DNA of 64,000 nucleotides. Source: Streptococcus suis. GTDB taxonomy: Bacteria; Bacillota; Bacilli; Lactobacillales; Streptococcaceae. The first letter of the stretch is position 1; every line of letters starts with the position of its first letter. This document shows, one piece after another, positions 35,897 through 44,360 of this stretch. Both the position numbers and the translations under genes were made by a program. The notes under the pieces were generated by a model that saw nothing but the letters and a program-made list of their open reading frames with translations, was not told the origin of the DNA and searched no databases. The DNA is taken from the NCBI RefSeq assembly GCF_002960425.1, contig NZ_POIZ01000033.1, positions 1 through 64,000 of the forward strand, in the 5' to 3' direction.

Positions 35897-36748
35897 CTGG
35901 TGTTGTTTGATAAGTGATTTGAGGTTGTCAAGTAGAGCTTGCTCGTCTGTCCATTCTAAGATGTGTAGCCCTTTGTCAATCAGTTCCTGCTCGTTTTGGG
36001 CGATACCCAGGTAGACATAGGCACGGGCTAGTTGGTCATAGCGTTTTTCTTGTTTGGCTAGTTCCATGAGTTTGGTGGCAAAACAAGTAGACTTGCTGTA
36101 CTGTTTTTGCTCCAAGAAAAAATAAGAAAGAGATCGATAGTGTGAGAGTATGGTCGGCTGGATTCGCTTGTAATCCTTGTATTTTTCTAATCGTTTTAGA
36201 AGAAGATTGGCAGTTTCTTCAAGGGCATCAAGTGAAGAAATCTTGGACAGAAGAGTGCCTACTAAGATAATATCATTATTGTACCAGTTGTCATATCGTT
36301 CTAGCTCTGACCACAGAAGTTTTGAAAGGCTATCTGCTTCTTCGGAAAGCTGGGTGATAGAAGAACTTTTTCGGACAGCTACAACGGTCTCCAAGAGGAG
36401 GCACCTTCTGTGAATAGGAACATCATTGGGTTCTTTTTTCAGATGGGATTGGCAGCGTTGGATGAGGTCTTCCATTGTTTGTGTGGTCGGATTTTTAAGA
36501 TTATCTATATCATAGAGTAATTGTTGGCGTTGGCTGGGTTGATAGTAGTTACAGAGGTATTCAAATTCCTCGAAGGTCATGTCCACTTGCTTGAGTAAAA
36601 AACGCATGAGCTCATAGCTAGGAATGTTCTGATTTTTCTCGAAACGTACCAAGGTCGTTCGATTGATATAATCCCCACAAATCTGCTCCTGACTCAAATG
36701 CTTGCTTTTCCGAATTTCTCTGTAAACACTTCCGTAATCCCACCGCAT
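35888..36748 (-). CDS. Rgg/GadR/MutR-family regulator
   Basis: 286 residues. The XRE helix-turn-helix (IRKSKHLSQEQICGDYINRT, then LVRFEKNQNIPS) is followed by the helical Rgg C-terminal domain (FEEFEYLCNYYQPSQRQQLL). Rgg proteins bind re-imported short peptides and switch target promoters. It faces away from a 41-codon secreted-peptide gene across a 194-bp intergenic region, the typical rgg-shp arrangement. Its targets are probably the small membrane and secreted genes at 36943-38253. Confidence 0.9.
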   Translation of the reverse strand: MRWDYGSVYREIRKSKHLSQEQICGDYINRTTLVRFEKNQNIPSYELMRFLLKQVDMTFEEFEYLCNYYQPSQRQQLLYDIDNLKNPTTQTMEDLIQRCQSHLKKEPNDVPIHRRCLLLETVVAVRKSSSITQLSEEADSLSKLLWSELERYDNWYNNDIILVGTLLSKISSLDALEETANLLLKRLEKYKDYKRIQPTILSHYRSLSYFFLEQKQYSKSTCFATKLMELAKQEKRYDQLARAYVYLGIAQNEQELIDKGLHILEWTDEQALLDNLKSLIKQHQTD

Positions 36749-36942
36749 AAACTACTCCTTTCAAAAACTGTGAAAATATGCAACAAAATAGACAATGTTT
36801 GTAAAAATAGTATATCATAATGGTATAAAATATACATCAATTTCTATCGGGTAGAAAGGAGAAAAGGAAAAACGGAAACGATATTCTTGGTAGGAGTTGA
36901 GGTATTCAAGAAAAAATCCCATCAGAGAGGAGGAAGGGAAGG

Positions 36943-37068
36943 ATGAAAAAGAAGGTTGCATATATGACAATAGCCATATTGATCTTACTTATTTCGGTCA
37001 TTCGTATTTTTGGTGAGCCAGATGAAGATATCTACGAAACCCAACCGGCAACTCATCTGGTGGGGTAG
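36943..37068 (+). CDS. Short secreted peptide, candidate Rgg pheromone precursor
   Basis: 41 codons. KKK start, hydrophobic core (VAYMTIAILILLISVIRIF), then an acidic tail EPDEDIYETQPATHLVG. The ribosome region GAGAGGAGGAAGGGAAGG is very strong. Orientation is divergent from the Rgg gene. It lacks similarity to the peptide at 4080 beyond the general layout. The pheromone role is inference; the mature signal would probably come from the C-terminal 7-10 residues. Confidence 0.65.
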   Translation: MKKKVAYMTIAILILLISVIRIFGEPDEDIYETQPATHLVG

Positions 37069-37100
37069 GTAATTTATAAAATAGTACGGACGGTGTTAAT

Positions 37101-37283
37101 ATGGAAAAAAATTTGAATAGAATATTATTTAATTCAATATATATCTTAACAGCGCTGGCTTTGCTGATATATGGTTTGTATTTATCTTTTTTTAAATATA
37201 ATTATCCGTCATTTCAAGTAACATTTTTGGCGCTACTAGGATTAGTTATAAGTTACGTAGTTATAGGAGGTAAAGTAAAATGA
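37101..37283 (+). CDS. Small membrane protein
   Basis: 60 residues, two hydrophobic helices (ILTALALLIYGLYLSFF and VTFLALLGLVISYVVIGG) with a positively charged tail. No family recognised. It lies 32 bp after the peptide gene and overlaps the next gene by 4 bp. Size and place are compatible with an immunity or export helper, but nothing proves it. Confidence 0.6.
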   Translation: MEKNLNRILFNSIYILTALALLIYGLYLSFFKYNYPSFQVTFLALLGLVISYVVIGGKVK

Positions 37284-37891
37284 AGAAAATAGTTTCATTG
37301 CTTTTAAGCGTAGTTTTATTGAATATAGTATGTCCAGTAGTTGTTTTTGCGGAAGATATTTTTGATTATGGAAATTCATCTACAGCAATTATAGAGGCTC
37401 CAGAAGTTGTAGAAGATATAGAAACTATAGATAATAATCATTTTAAATTTATTTCTAGTGAAGGTAATATCTCGGATATTTTTGTAAACGATCAAGGTGA
37501 TGTATATGTTGATGGTAAGTTGGAAATGACTCATCAACAAGCTTTGTTAATGTTTGAAATAAGAAAATCTGTAAGCAATATTGGTACAGAACGGAGTTCG
37601 GCAACATGGCATTACCTAGATACGTATAGCTATGATATAGACTTTCAAAATAGGACAAAATCTGTAATGTTGGGTGTTATTTCGCTACTAGTACCGATTT
37701 TATCGCCAGCAATAGGTATAGGGGGGATCCTAGACGATTTATTTAGTCAAAAGGCACCTGGCATGTATATCACTGTTAATAGATACTATAAAGCTGGGTA
37801 CCAATACTATAAATATGTTTATCATTTTTATTCGGATGCTAATCGCAAACAACATGTTGCAATGCGTGAAGAAATCAAAAAAATGTGGTAA
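37280..37891 (+). CDS. Secreted protein of unknown function with a glycine-rich hydrophobic segment
   Basis: 203 residues. Signal peptide IVSLLLSVVLLNIVCPVVVFA (22 residues, cleavage after VFA; shown in part), an acidic region (about 30-75), and a central hydrophobic stretch near residue 140 (LLVPILSPAIGIGGILDDLF). A Tyr-rich end follows (YYKAGYQYYKYVYHFYSD). No enzyme motif. Coupled to the preceding gene (ATGA). It is the most likely effector of the Rgg/peptide locus; a secreted antimicrobial-type protein is possible but unproven. Confidence 0.65.
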   Translation: MKKIVSLLLSVVLLNIVCPVVVFAEDIFDYGNSSTAIIEAPEVVEDIETIDNNHFKFISSEGNISDIFVNDQGDVYVDGKLEMTHQQALLMFEIRKSVSNIGTERSSATWHYLDTYSYDIDFQNRTKSVMLGVISLLVPILSPAIGIGGILDDLFSQKAPGMYITVNRYYKAGYQYYKYVYHFYSDANRKQHVAMREEIKKMW

Positions 37892-37923
37892 GAAAGACTT
37901 CGCATCCCTAGTTAGAGTTTGTA

Positions 37924-38070
37924 ATGACATTACAACGATTAAATACAACCACGACCATTTCTAATAATGTTGGTGCTGAGATAGGTGGAGCTGTGAATGC
38001 TAGTATGTCGGTATCTTCAACGACAAGTTTTGTTAAGGGTCTCTATTATCACGGAAGTGTGAGGTATTAG
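37924..38070 (+). pseudogene. Probable 3' remnant of a second secreted-protein gene
   Basis: A 48-codon open stretch (TTTTISNNVGAEIGGAVNAS, then FVKGLYYHGSVRY) lies directly after the secreted gene. Upstream in frame there is a stop (near 37908) and no ribosome site, so this looks like the tail of a lost gene, Ser/Thr/Gly-rich as in secreted beta-type proteins. It could also be an untranslated spacer. Confidence 0.4.
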
Positions 38071-38073
38071 ATA

Positions 38074-38253
38074 ATGAACAGAAAAATTATAGGTATCTTA
38101 CAGACTGTTCTGTACTTACTATCTCCGTTTATTGCGGACTTTTTAGCTAAGCGGACAAATGCAGTTGATTTTTACTTTCTTGGTATGTTCATTGCAATTT
38201 TAGTTTCTGAGTGGTTATCCATTCATTCTTTAGGGAAAATAGTCGAAAAGTGA
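38074..38253 (+). CDS. Small membrane protein
   Basis: 59 residues with two helices (IIGILQTVLYLLSPFIADF and FYFLGMFIAILVSEWL). No clear ribosome site; the start is 3 bp after the preceding remnant, hinting that translation was once coupled to it. Could be an immunity-type protein of the same locus. A terminator follows. Confidence 0.5.
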   Translation: MNRKIIGILQTVLYLLSPFIADFLAKRTNAVDFYFLGMFIAILVSEWLSIHSLGKIVEK

Positions 38254-38292
38254 GATAGTTTGCTTACTATCAATAAGCTAGATAGTTATTTT

Positions 38293-38321
38293 AGAGAAGA
38301 TTGTTACAGTCTTCTCTTTTT
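38293..38321 (+). terminator. Intrinsic terminator closing the Rgg-linked unit
   Basis: Perfect stem AGAGAAGA / TCTTCTCT, 9-nt loop, TTTT tail. Confidence 0.8.
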
Positions 38322-38441
38322 GTAAAAGTGTTACTTATTTTTCCTTGTTTGTTCGGACAAAAAATGATATTATTATATCAAAGTATTTATGAGGGTGTAG
38401 ACTAAAATTGGAATTAGTCAGCTATGAAAAGGAGTAACCTA

Positions 38442-38654
38442 ATGAAACAGATTGATAAAAACACCTTATTTTTAAGTGGTATCATTGTTCTTTCATGTAG
38501 TGTTTTATTATTTCATCTGGACCCGATTCAGATTGTAGATAGAGAGATTTGGCTCTGGCTAAATTCATTTATTCATGTGCTATTTTTAAAACCTGCTGCT
38601 AGTCTAGGCTTTCTTGTAGGGCTTTATTTGCTGTATAAGGCTTTCAAGAAGTAG
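38442..38654 (+). CDS. Small membrane protein
   Basis: 70 residues from ATG 38442, with AAAGGAG 8 bp upstream; the in-frame ATG at 38424 precedes that ribosome site and is rejected. Two helices (FLSGIIVLSCSVLLFHL and AASLGFLVGLYLLYKAF). Unknown function. Sits 68 bp before an ABC transporter operon and may belong to it. Confidence 0.6.
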   Translation: MKQIDKNTLFLSGIIVLSCSVLLFHLDPIQIVDREIWLWLNSFIHVLFLKPAASLGFLVGLYLLYKAFKK

Positions 38655-38722
38655 TCTAGCCAATAATAAGCTGATGAAAGGCTGTTGTTTCGCTCTGCCA
38701 TTTCCCCAAGAAAGGAGTTTCT

Positions 38723-39607
38723 ATGCTGAAAGTAGTCGATATCTGCAAGCGATACGGTGCCCACCAGGTCTTGTCCTATGTGTCCTTTGAGCTGCAAGCG
38801 GGGGACTTGGTGGCCCTAGTTGGTCCCAATGGTGTGGGAAAATCCACCCTCCTGAATATCATCAGCAATACAGAAACCGCTGACCGTGGGTCGGTAACCA
38901 TCAATGGTCGGCCCAATAGTGACCGAGCGATTTTTCAGGATATGTCTGTCATGTTGGATGCTCAAGCTCTTTATCCACAGTTGACGGGTTATGACCATCT
39001 GACCTATGTGGCTGCCACTCACAAGCTGGGGAAAAAGGAAGTGGATGCGTTAGTGGAAGAATTGGGGATGGGCTACTATGTCAAAAAGCGAGTGGCTGGT
39101 TATTCCATGGGTATGAAGCAGAAGCTGCTCTTTGCCATGGCTGTCCTTCCCAAGCCCAAGCTCTTGTTGCTGGATGAACCCCACATCGGCTTGGACCCGA
39201 CCAATATCATTCAACAGCGGGAATTTCTTCTAAATCTACAGGCAGAAGGTGTTGCTATTTTACTTTCTTCCCACCATCTGTCAGAGATTGAGAAGCTGAC
39301 CAATCAGGTTTATTTTCTCAAGGCTAGCAAGTTGATTGCTACAGAAGTGGAGTTGACGGCGGATTATGATTACCATCTTGCTGTGAAAAACTCCAAGCAG
39401 GTCCAGGAATTTTTACGGGATTATCCTCAACTCTTGTGGAAAAAGGCAGAGCAGGGTCTGGTGGAAATCTTCTTACCCGAGCGAGATTTATTGGATTGTT
39501 TGGATCGTATTCCAATCCAGCAGGTGGCTGGCCTTACAAAAGCCAGTGACTATATGGAATCCCTCTATCGTGATCTCTATGTGGAGGAAGGTGGTGAGGA
39601 GACATGA
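38723..39607 (+). CDS. ABC transporter ATP-binding protein (ABC-2/BcrA-like)
   Basis: 294 residues. Walker A GPNGVGKST, a degenerate signature YSMGMKQKL, Walker B LLLLDEPHIGLD and switch HHLSEIE. A C-terminal extension of about 80 residues follows the ATPase core, as in bacitracin/lantibiotic-type exporters. Overlaps the permease gene by 4 bp. Substrate unknown. Confidence 0.9.
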   Translation: MLKVVDICKRYGAHQVLSYVSFELQAGDLVALVGPNGVGKSTLLNIISNTETADRGSVTINGRPNSDRAIFQDMSVMLDAQALYPQLTGYDHLTYVAATHKLGKKEVDALVEELGMGYYVKKRVAGYSMGMKQKLLFAMAVLPKPKLLLLDEPHIGLDPTNIIQQREFLLNLQAEGVAILLSSHHLSEIEKLTNQVYFLKASKLIATEVELTADYDYHLAVKNSKQVQEFLRDYPQLLWKKAEQGLVEIFLPERDLLDCLDRIPIQQVAGLTKASDYMESLYRDLYVEEGGEET

Positions 39608-41946
39608 GGCTGAACTTTGAAATCAAGAAAATTCTATGGTCGCCTCTCTATTGCCTGCTCGTGCTAGGTTTTTTAGGTCTGGCCTACCTTCCCATCTCAC
39701 AAAGGCAAGCCCATCAAGCGGCCTATGTGGAAACCTATAAAGAAGAACTGAGTGAATTGGCTAGTGTCTTGGCAGATATAAAAATTGAGGAGGGGACAGA
39801 AGAGGCGCCGCGGATGGTGGGCTTGAAATCCGATATTGAAAGTATCAGTCAGGCCTTGGATGAGGGGAAGTTTGAAGCTATCCCCAACTACCGCAAACTT
39901 ATGTATCAGGATTTGGACTATTTTATCAGTCGCAATCGGCAGCTTTTTCAAACGCGGCAATCCTTGACGCTTAGTGAAGTCGAGCGTTTGGCCAGATGGA
40001 ATGACTGGTTGCTTGCCTACCAATTGCCTGATGGTCCTGAAAACAAGGCTTGGTCAACAGGGCGTATTGTTCAAGCCTACTTAGAAAGTTTGTTTGGTTT
40101 TCTTCCTGTATTTTTAGTGCTTGGTTTTCTGCTTGCCAATCAGCTGGCAGAAAAGACACTTGCGCATCAAGTTTGGCAGTTGCGGCAATGGGATAGTCTG
40201 AGTTTGCAGGGGGTCAGGCGTTTGGCTGCTTCCTTGCTTTCGCTTTTGCTTGCTGTGGGGATAGGTTTTCTCTTTATCCTGGTCTATGATGGGCTGACAG
40301 GTCAGTTGGCTGTATCTAGTTTTCAAGCTCCTCTTGAGATGTTGGGTCAGAGTCAGTTGATAGGTTCTGGGCTTTACGGGCTTATCTTGCTTGGTTTTTG
40401 GCTAATCTTACTCCTAGCTGTTCGCTTACTTTTTGGATTTTTGGATCACTTGTTAGCCAGTCGGTTGATTTTTGTGGTGACGGGCTTACTGTTGGCTCTG
40501 GTTCTTTCCTATCAGGCAGGTGCAGTAGCTGGTTGGTCAGATCAAATTCTGCCCTTGCTTGCCTTTCCTGTTTTTTTAGACACAGGTACATTTTCACAGG
40601 TCTTTGTAGCGGTGGATGTCTTGCTCCTGCTGACCATTGGACTTTTCCTTGCTTATTATGTGCTGACAGAAAAGAAAAGGCTGGTCCTGACCGTGGGGCA
40701 TCAGAAGGAGTTAGACACAGGGCATTTGGACAAGGTTTGGTCTTTTGATGTTCTCATCCTTAGTCGTATCAATTCTTGGAAGGGGCTCGTCTTAGTAAAC
40801 TTGCTCCTAGCTCTGCTATTTTCCCTACTGACGGGACTAGAAAAGCAAGAGGTTGCCCAGGAGGAGAGGGTTTCGATGGAGTTGGTTGCCCAGTCCTATG
40901 AGCAGGATGGGGTCTATGTGGAGAGTTTGCAGTCGGAAATCAACCGTCTGAGGCAGTTGGTCAAAGAGGACGCGAGCTATCAGGAGGAGTTGGAGCTGAG
41001 GGTTGGTCTCTTGCAAGAATACCGTGTCTACAAGGACCTTTATGTCAAGCAATGGCAGGTATATCAGGACAATCCCAAGGCTCTGCCGGCTAGTCACCTT
41101 GCTATGCTGGAGGCAGAGCAGGTCTATCTATGGGCTAGAGAGGAAAAGGCTTTTGCCAATGGTGATATTGGGGCCAGCCAGACGGTAGATAATCTTCGCC
41201 GTTACCAAACCCGCAATCAGGTCAGTCAGTATTACTGGCAGCAACTGATGGAGGCTGGGGTGCCAGCAACAAAGCGGGGCAAGGATGTCGTTTTGACCAG
41301 TTTGGAAAATCGTTTTGATACCAATGATGCCTTGGTTCCAGTAGACGATCCTTCTTGGGACCGCTCCAGAGATCTGTCAGGTATTGGCAGTCTGCGCTCT
41401 CTCTTTGATGGTCCGGCCTATTTGTTGGTGCTCTTGCTGGCGGTTTGGATTGGCAGTCGGGGTAAGGCGGTGGAGGTTGCAGGGAAAAACTGGCGTCTCT
41501 ATCAGACCCAGCCTGTGGATTTGCGCAAGGTTCTAGTCACCAAGTGGTTGCTGGGACTGGGCCAGGCACTAGGATTTACAGTGTTCTTTCTAGCCAGTCT
41601 TTTCATGGTCAATAGTCTGGTCGGAGGAATCGGTTATCTGGAAGATGGCCTTGTCTTGCTTTCGCATTCGGAGAGGGGGATTTTCCTGGAACTCCTGAGG
41701 GGACAAGAACTCTGGGCTTGGTTCCTTCCAAATGCTCCTTATCTCTTGTGGGTGGTGCTTGGCTTGCTGGTATTGGAAATTGTTCTAGTCAGTCTCAATC
41801 ATCTTTTGCAGGTTCGGTTTTCAAACCGCTTAGTGATTTTCATCCTGCTAGCTGGCTCACTGGCTCTGCTGGACTACCTCCTCTTTCAAGACCTGATTTT
41901 GGATGGGCAGGAAATCTTTAGGCAGTTCGCTTTGCTATGTTTATAA
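39604..41946 (+). CDS. ABC-2-type permease, tandem two-half fusion
   Basis: 780 residues with two similar halves. Each begins with a cytosolic stretch and one helix (WSPLYCLLVLGFLGLAYLPI; GLVLVNLLLALLFSLLTGL), followed by a long charged coiled outer segment (about residues 35-150 and 410-590) and then a cluster of 5-6 helices. This looks like an internal duplication of an ABC-2 permease, so one polypeptide may replace the usual homodimer. It pairs with the ATPase upstream. Export of an antimicrobial or lipid is plausible but not shown. Confidence 0.8.
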   Translation: MRLNFEIKKILWSPLYCLLVLGFLGLAYLPISQRQAHQAAYVETYKEELSELASVLADIKIEEGTEEAPRMVGLKSDIESISQALDEGKFEAIPNYRKLMYQDLDYFISRNRQLFQTRQSLTLSEVERLARWNDWLLAYQLPDGPENKAWSTGRIVQAYLESLFGFLPVFLVLGFLLANQLAEKTLAHQVWQLRQWDSLSLQGVRRLAASLLSLLLAVGIGFLFILVYDGLTGQLAVSSFQAPLEMLGQSQLIGSGLYGLILLGFWLILLLAVRLLFGFLDHLLASRLIFVVTGLLLALVLSYQAGAVAGWSDQILPLLAFPVFLDTGTFSQVFVAVDVLLLLTIGLFLAYYVLTEKKRLVLTVGHQKELDTGHLDKVWSFDVLILSRINSWKGLVLVNLLLALLFSLLTGLEKQEVAQEERVSMELVAQSYEQDGVYVESLQSEINRLRQLVKEDASYQEELELRVGLLQEYRVYKDLYVKQWQVYQDNPKALPASHLAMLEAEQVYLWAREEKAFANGDIGASQTVDNLRRYQTRNQVSQYYWQQLMEAGVPATKRGKDVVLTSLENRFDTNDALVPVDDPSWDRSRDLSGIGSLRSLFDGPAYLLVLLLAVWIGSRGKAVEVAGKNWRLYQTQPVDLRKVLVTKWLLGLGQALGFTVFFLASLFMVNSLVGGIGYLEDGLVLLSHSERGIFLELLRGQELWAWFLPNAPYLLWVVLGLLVLEIVLVSLNHLLQVRFSNRLVIFILLAGSLALLDYLLFQDLILDGQEIFRQFALLCL

Positions 41947-41986
41947 AAGGGAAGCTGAGTGAGCAGGGGCATGTAAATATAGAGTT

Positions 41987-42396
41987 ATACTCTTCGAAAA
42001 TCAAACATATCCGTTGTCAACTTGCCTAGATGAGTGGGAGTGGGAAAGAACTCGACCAGTCTGAAAAGAGTTCCCCTCACTTCCAAACAGTAGGTTCGGG
42101 CTAAAATAGTCCACTGGACTATTTTACTCCCACGCCCGCACAGCTCAAAAGGTTCAGTGAACCTTTTGAGGTTGGAAATGAAGCGAACTCTGTTCGCAAC
42201 AGTCGTAAGGTCAGATTTGGAGTGTGAAACACGAACAAATCTGCCAATCAACCACTGCGCTGAGATGTTGACACGAACTCTGAGAAGAGAGGCTGGACTT
42301 TTTGCTCAGCCTCAGCCTGCTCCCTTGAAACAGGAGAGGAGCGGAGTTCTATCTTCGGCTTCGTTTCCTAGGCTACTTTTGATTTCCATTGAGTAT
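41987..42396. mobile_element. MITE-like inverted-repeat element, family B
   Basis: The left end ATACTCTTCGAAAATCAAA and the inverted right end ATACTCAATGGAAATCAAAA form 19-20 bp terminal inverted repeats over a 410-bp element with no functional ORF. Inside, TGGGAGTGGGAAAGAACTCG matches the element at 45518, and AATCAACCACTGCGCTGAGA matches both 45677 and (inverted) 22190. Fills the gap between the ABC operon and the terminator at 42411. Confidence 0.75.
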
Positions 42397-42410
42397 TAGA
42401 AACATATGAA

Positions 42411-42447
42411 AAATACCGACCTTTCCTTCTGGGACCTGGTCGGTATC
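42411..42447 (-). terminator. Terminator of the minus-strand secreted protein gene
   Basis: Stem ATACCGACC / GGTCGGTAT. On the minus strand it is followed by TTTTTCAT. Confidence 0.8.
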
Positions 42448-42486
42448 TTTGTGTTATGGGTTCGTGCTGCTTAGCAGAAGAAGTTC

Positions 42487-43584
42487 TTAGTTGATAATGG
42501 CTAACATTTCCCATTTTGGATAAGATTTAGCATCGTGAGGGTTTGTGCCTCTCTCGATTTCCATGTAGTCTGGAACCTGGTCGCCATCCGTGTCTTGCTT
42601 GATAAAGAGGCGGATATTTTGTTCCTCGATAATTGTCCCGTCTTGCTTGTAGGCCTTGTAAATGCCATTGCTGCCTAATACGATTTTTACAGGGCGGCCG
42701 GATGATGACATGTTATAGTTTAGGACGTTTTCAATCATTTGTCTTTCATGCTCGGTGATACGATTGATGTTACGAACAGTGAAGAAAGAAGAATAGGACT
42801 TAGGAAGTGTTGTTCCTGCAGTAGTGGTTCCAGCAGGATATGCAATCGCAAAGCCATTTAACATAACAGGTGCTTGATTGACAGGAGGCTGGTTCACAGG
42901 CGGTTGTGTAACAGGCTGTTGGGTAGCTGCTTTCGAGAAGTTGACAGTTACAGAGAGGTTTTTTACCTGACCAGATGCAGTAGTCAAACGTACTTGAACT
43001 TGGTTGCCAGAACCGCTGGTTGGTAGGGGACTGATGACTTCTTTGGTCACGATAGAAGAGAGGTTTAGACCGCTTTTTTCAATCACTTGAACCTGATTTA
43101 AGATTTCTTTTGCAGTAACTGCTTGACCAGTTGTTTTTTCAACGGTACCGACTACTTTGGCATCAAGGACGTGGAAGGTCATCACTGGACTAGTTTTGAA
43201 GCTAGTTGCTCGCAAGCCATTGGCAGTTTTTACCACCGTACCATTGATGGCTAAGCGACGACGATAGGAGCCAAGACCAGAAACAGAACCTTGGATTTTA
43301 TTAGAAGAAATAGTGAGTTGACCTAGATTTTGGACATTGCTATTTCCAGCTTGAATAAAATGAGCAGATTTAAATCCATTGACACCTGTGATGGCAATAG
43401 GCTTTGTGAGAGCTGTTCCAGAAAAAACATATACGTCTTTTGGAACATGGACAGTTGCAGCGCTTGTATTCGCATAGACAGTGGTCGTGTTTGTCAAAGG
43501 CAAGCCGACAGGAATGCTTGTCAGGGCTAGTGTAGCGATGATTGTAGTCTTGGTGAGCTTAGTTAATAGCGTATTTTTCTTCAT
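42487..43584 (-). CDS. Secreted protein with Pro-rich linker and TSP3/EF-hand-like calcium motif
   Basis: 365 residues. Signal peptide ending near TTVYA (about residue 38). Domain 1 (about 40-215) is beta-rich. A Pro/Gln linker (QPVTQPPVNQPPVNQAP) follows near 230, then a second domain with TVRNINRITEHERQMIENVL. Near the C-terminus DTDGDQVPDYMEIERGTNP is a thrombospondin type-3-like Ca2+ loop. No LPXTG or lipobox, so released or non-covalently attached. Function unknown; a surface-associated adhesin or enzyme-binding protein fits. Confidence 0.75.
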   Translation of the reverse strand: MKKNTLLTKLTKTTIIATLALTSIPVGLPLTNTTTVYANTSAATVHVPKDVYVFSGTALTKPIAITGVNGFKSAHFIQAGNSNVQNLGQLTISSNKIQGSVSGLGSYRRRLAINGTVVKTANGLRATSFKTSPVMTFHVLDAKVVGTVEKTTGQAVTAKEILNQVQVIEKSGLNLSSIVTKEVISPLPTSGSGNQVQVRLTTASGQVKNLSVTVNFSKAATQQPVTQPPVNQPPVNQAPVMLNGFAIAYPAGTTTAGTTLPKSYSSFFTVRNINRITEHERQMIENVLNYNMSSSGRPVKIVLGSNGIYKAYKQDGTIIEEQNIRLFIKQDTDGDQVPDYMEIERGTNPHDAKSYPKWEMLAIIN

Positions 43585-43616
43585 CTCTTTTTCTTTCTAT
43601 TTTAAATTTTTTATAT

Positions 43617-44231
43617 TTACTCAATCACCAGCATGCCTTCTTTAATGGCAAATGGGTGTTCTGGGTCAATGCGGTCGTAGAACATGACACCGTTGAGGTG
43701 GTCGATTTCGTGTTGGACCACGATGGCATTAAATCCCTTGAGTTTGATACGGTGTGTTTCTCCATTTTTGTCCATGTAATCAACAGTCACGCGCGCGTGG
43801 CGGACTACGTAGCCTTGGACTTCTCGATCAACAGATAGGCAGCCTTCGCCCCCTTCCATAGCTGCCTCTTGGACAGAATGTGCCACGATTTTAGGGTTGT
43901 ACATGACTTCTTGGAGGGAGTAGGCTTGAGCAGGTGGGTTGCCTTCTTCGTCCTCTGGATTTGGGACTAAGACAGCAATGATGCGTTTGGACACATCAAT
44001 CTGAGGAGCAGCTAGACCAACTCCGCCACGAAGTTTCATCTTCTCCGCCATGACTGGATCCTGCGAATGTTTGAGGAATTGCATCATTTTTTCGCCTAAA
44101 ATAATTTCCTGGTCAGATAGGGGAAATACAACTTCTTCAGCGACTTGGCGTAGGGTTGGGTGCCCTTCACGGATGATGTCATCCATGTCAATCAAATGGG
44201 CAGCTTTTGTCAATCGTTCAATAACAGACAT
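43617..44231 (-). CDS. def: Peptide deformylase
   Basis: 204 residues. All three deformylase motifs are present: [15 protein letters not shown] (metal Cys) and QHEIDHLNG (metal His pair). It removes the formyl group from nascent proteins. The ATG at 44231 has AAAGGAGAG 6 bp upstream; the longer frame to 44300 has no ribosome site. It is the larger Gram-positive type-2 enzyme with the insert [10 protein letters not shown]. Confidence 0.96.
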   Translation of the reverse strand: MSVIERLTKAAHLIDMDDIIREGHPTLRQVAEEVVFPLSDQEIILGEKMMQFLKHSQDPVMAEKMKLRGGVGLAAPQIDVSKRIIAVLVPNPEDEEGNPPAQAYSLQEVMYNPKIVAHSVQEAAMEGGEGCLSVDREVQGYVVRHARVTVDYMDKNGETHRIKLKGFNAIVVQHEIDHLNGVMFYDRIDPEHPFAIKEGMLVIE

Positions 44232-44360
44232 AATTCTCTCCTTTGGGTATCGATAGATTAAGTATAGCATGAAATCTAGGAGAATAAAAGTCTCAGTCAC
44301 CTATCTATTCTGTCTCAAATCTGCTATACTAGTAAAAGACGAACGTTGAAAGGGAGAAAA

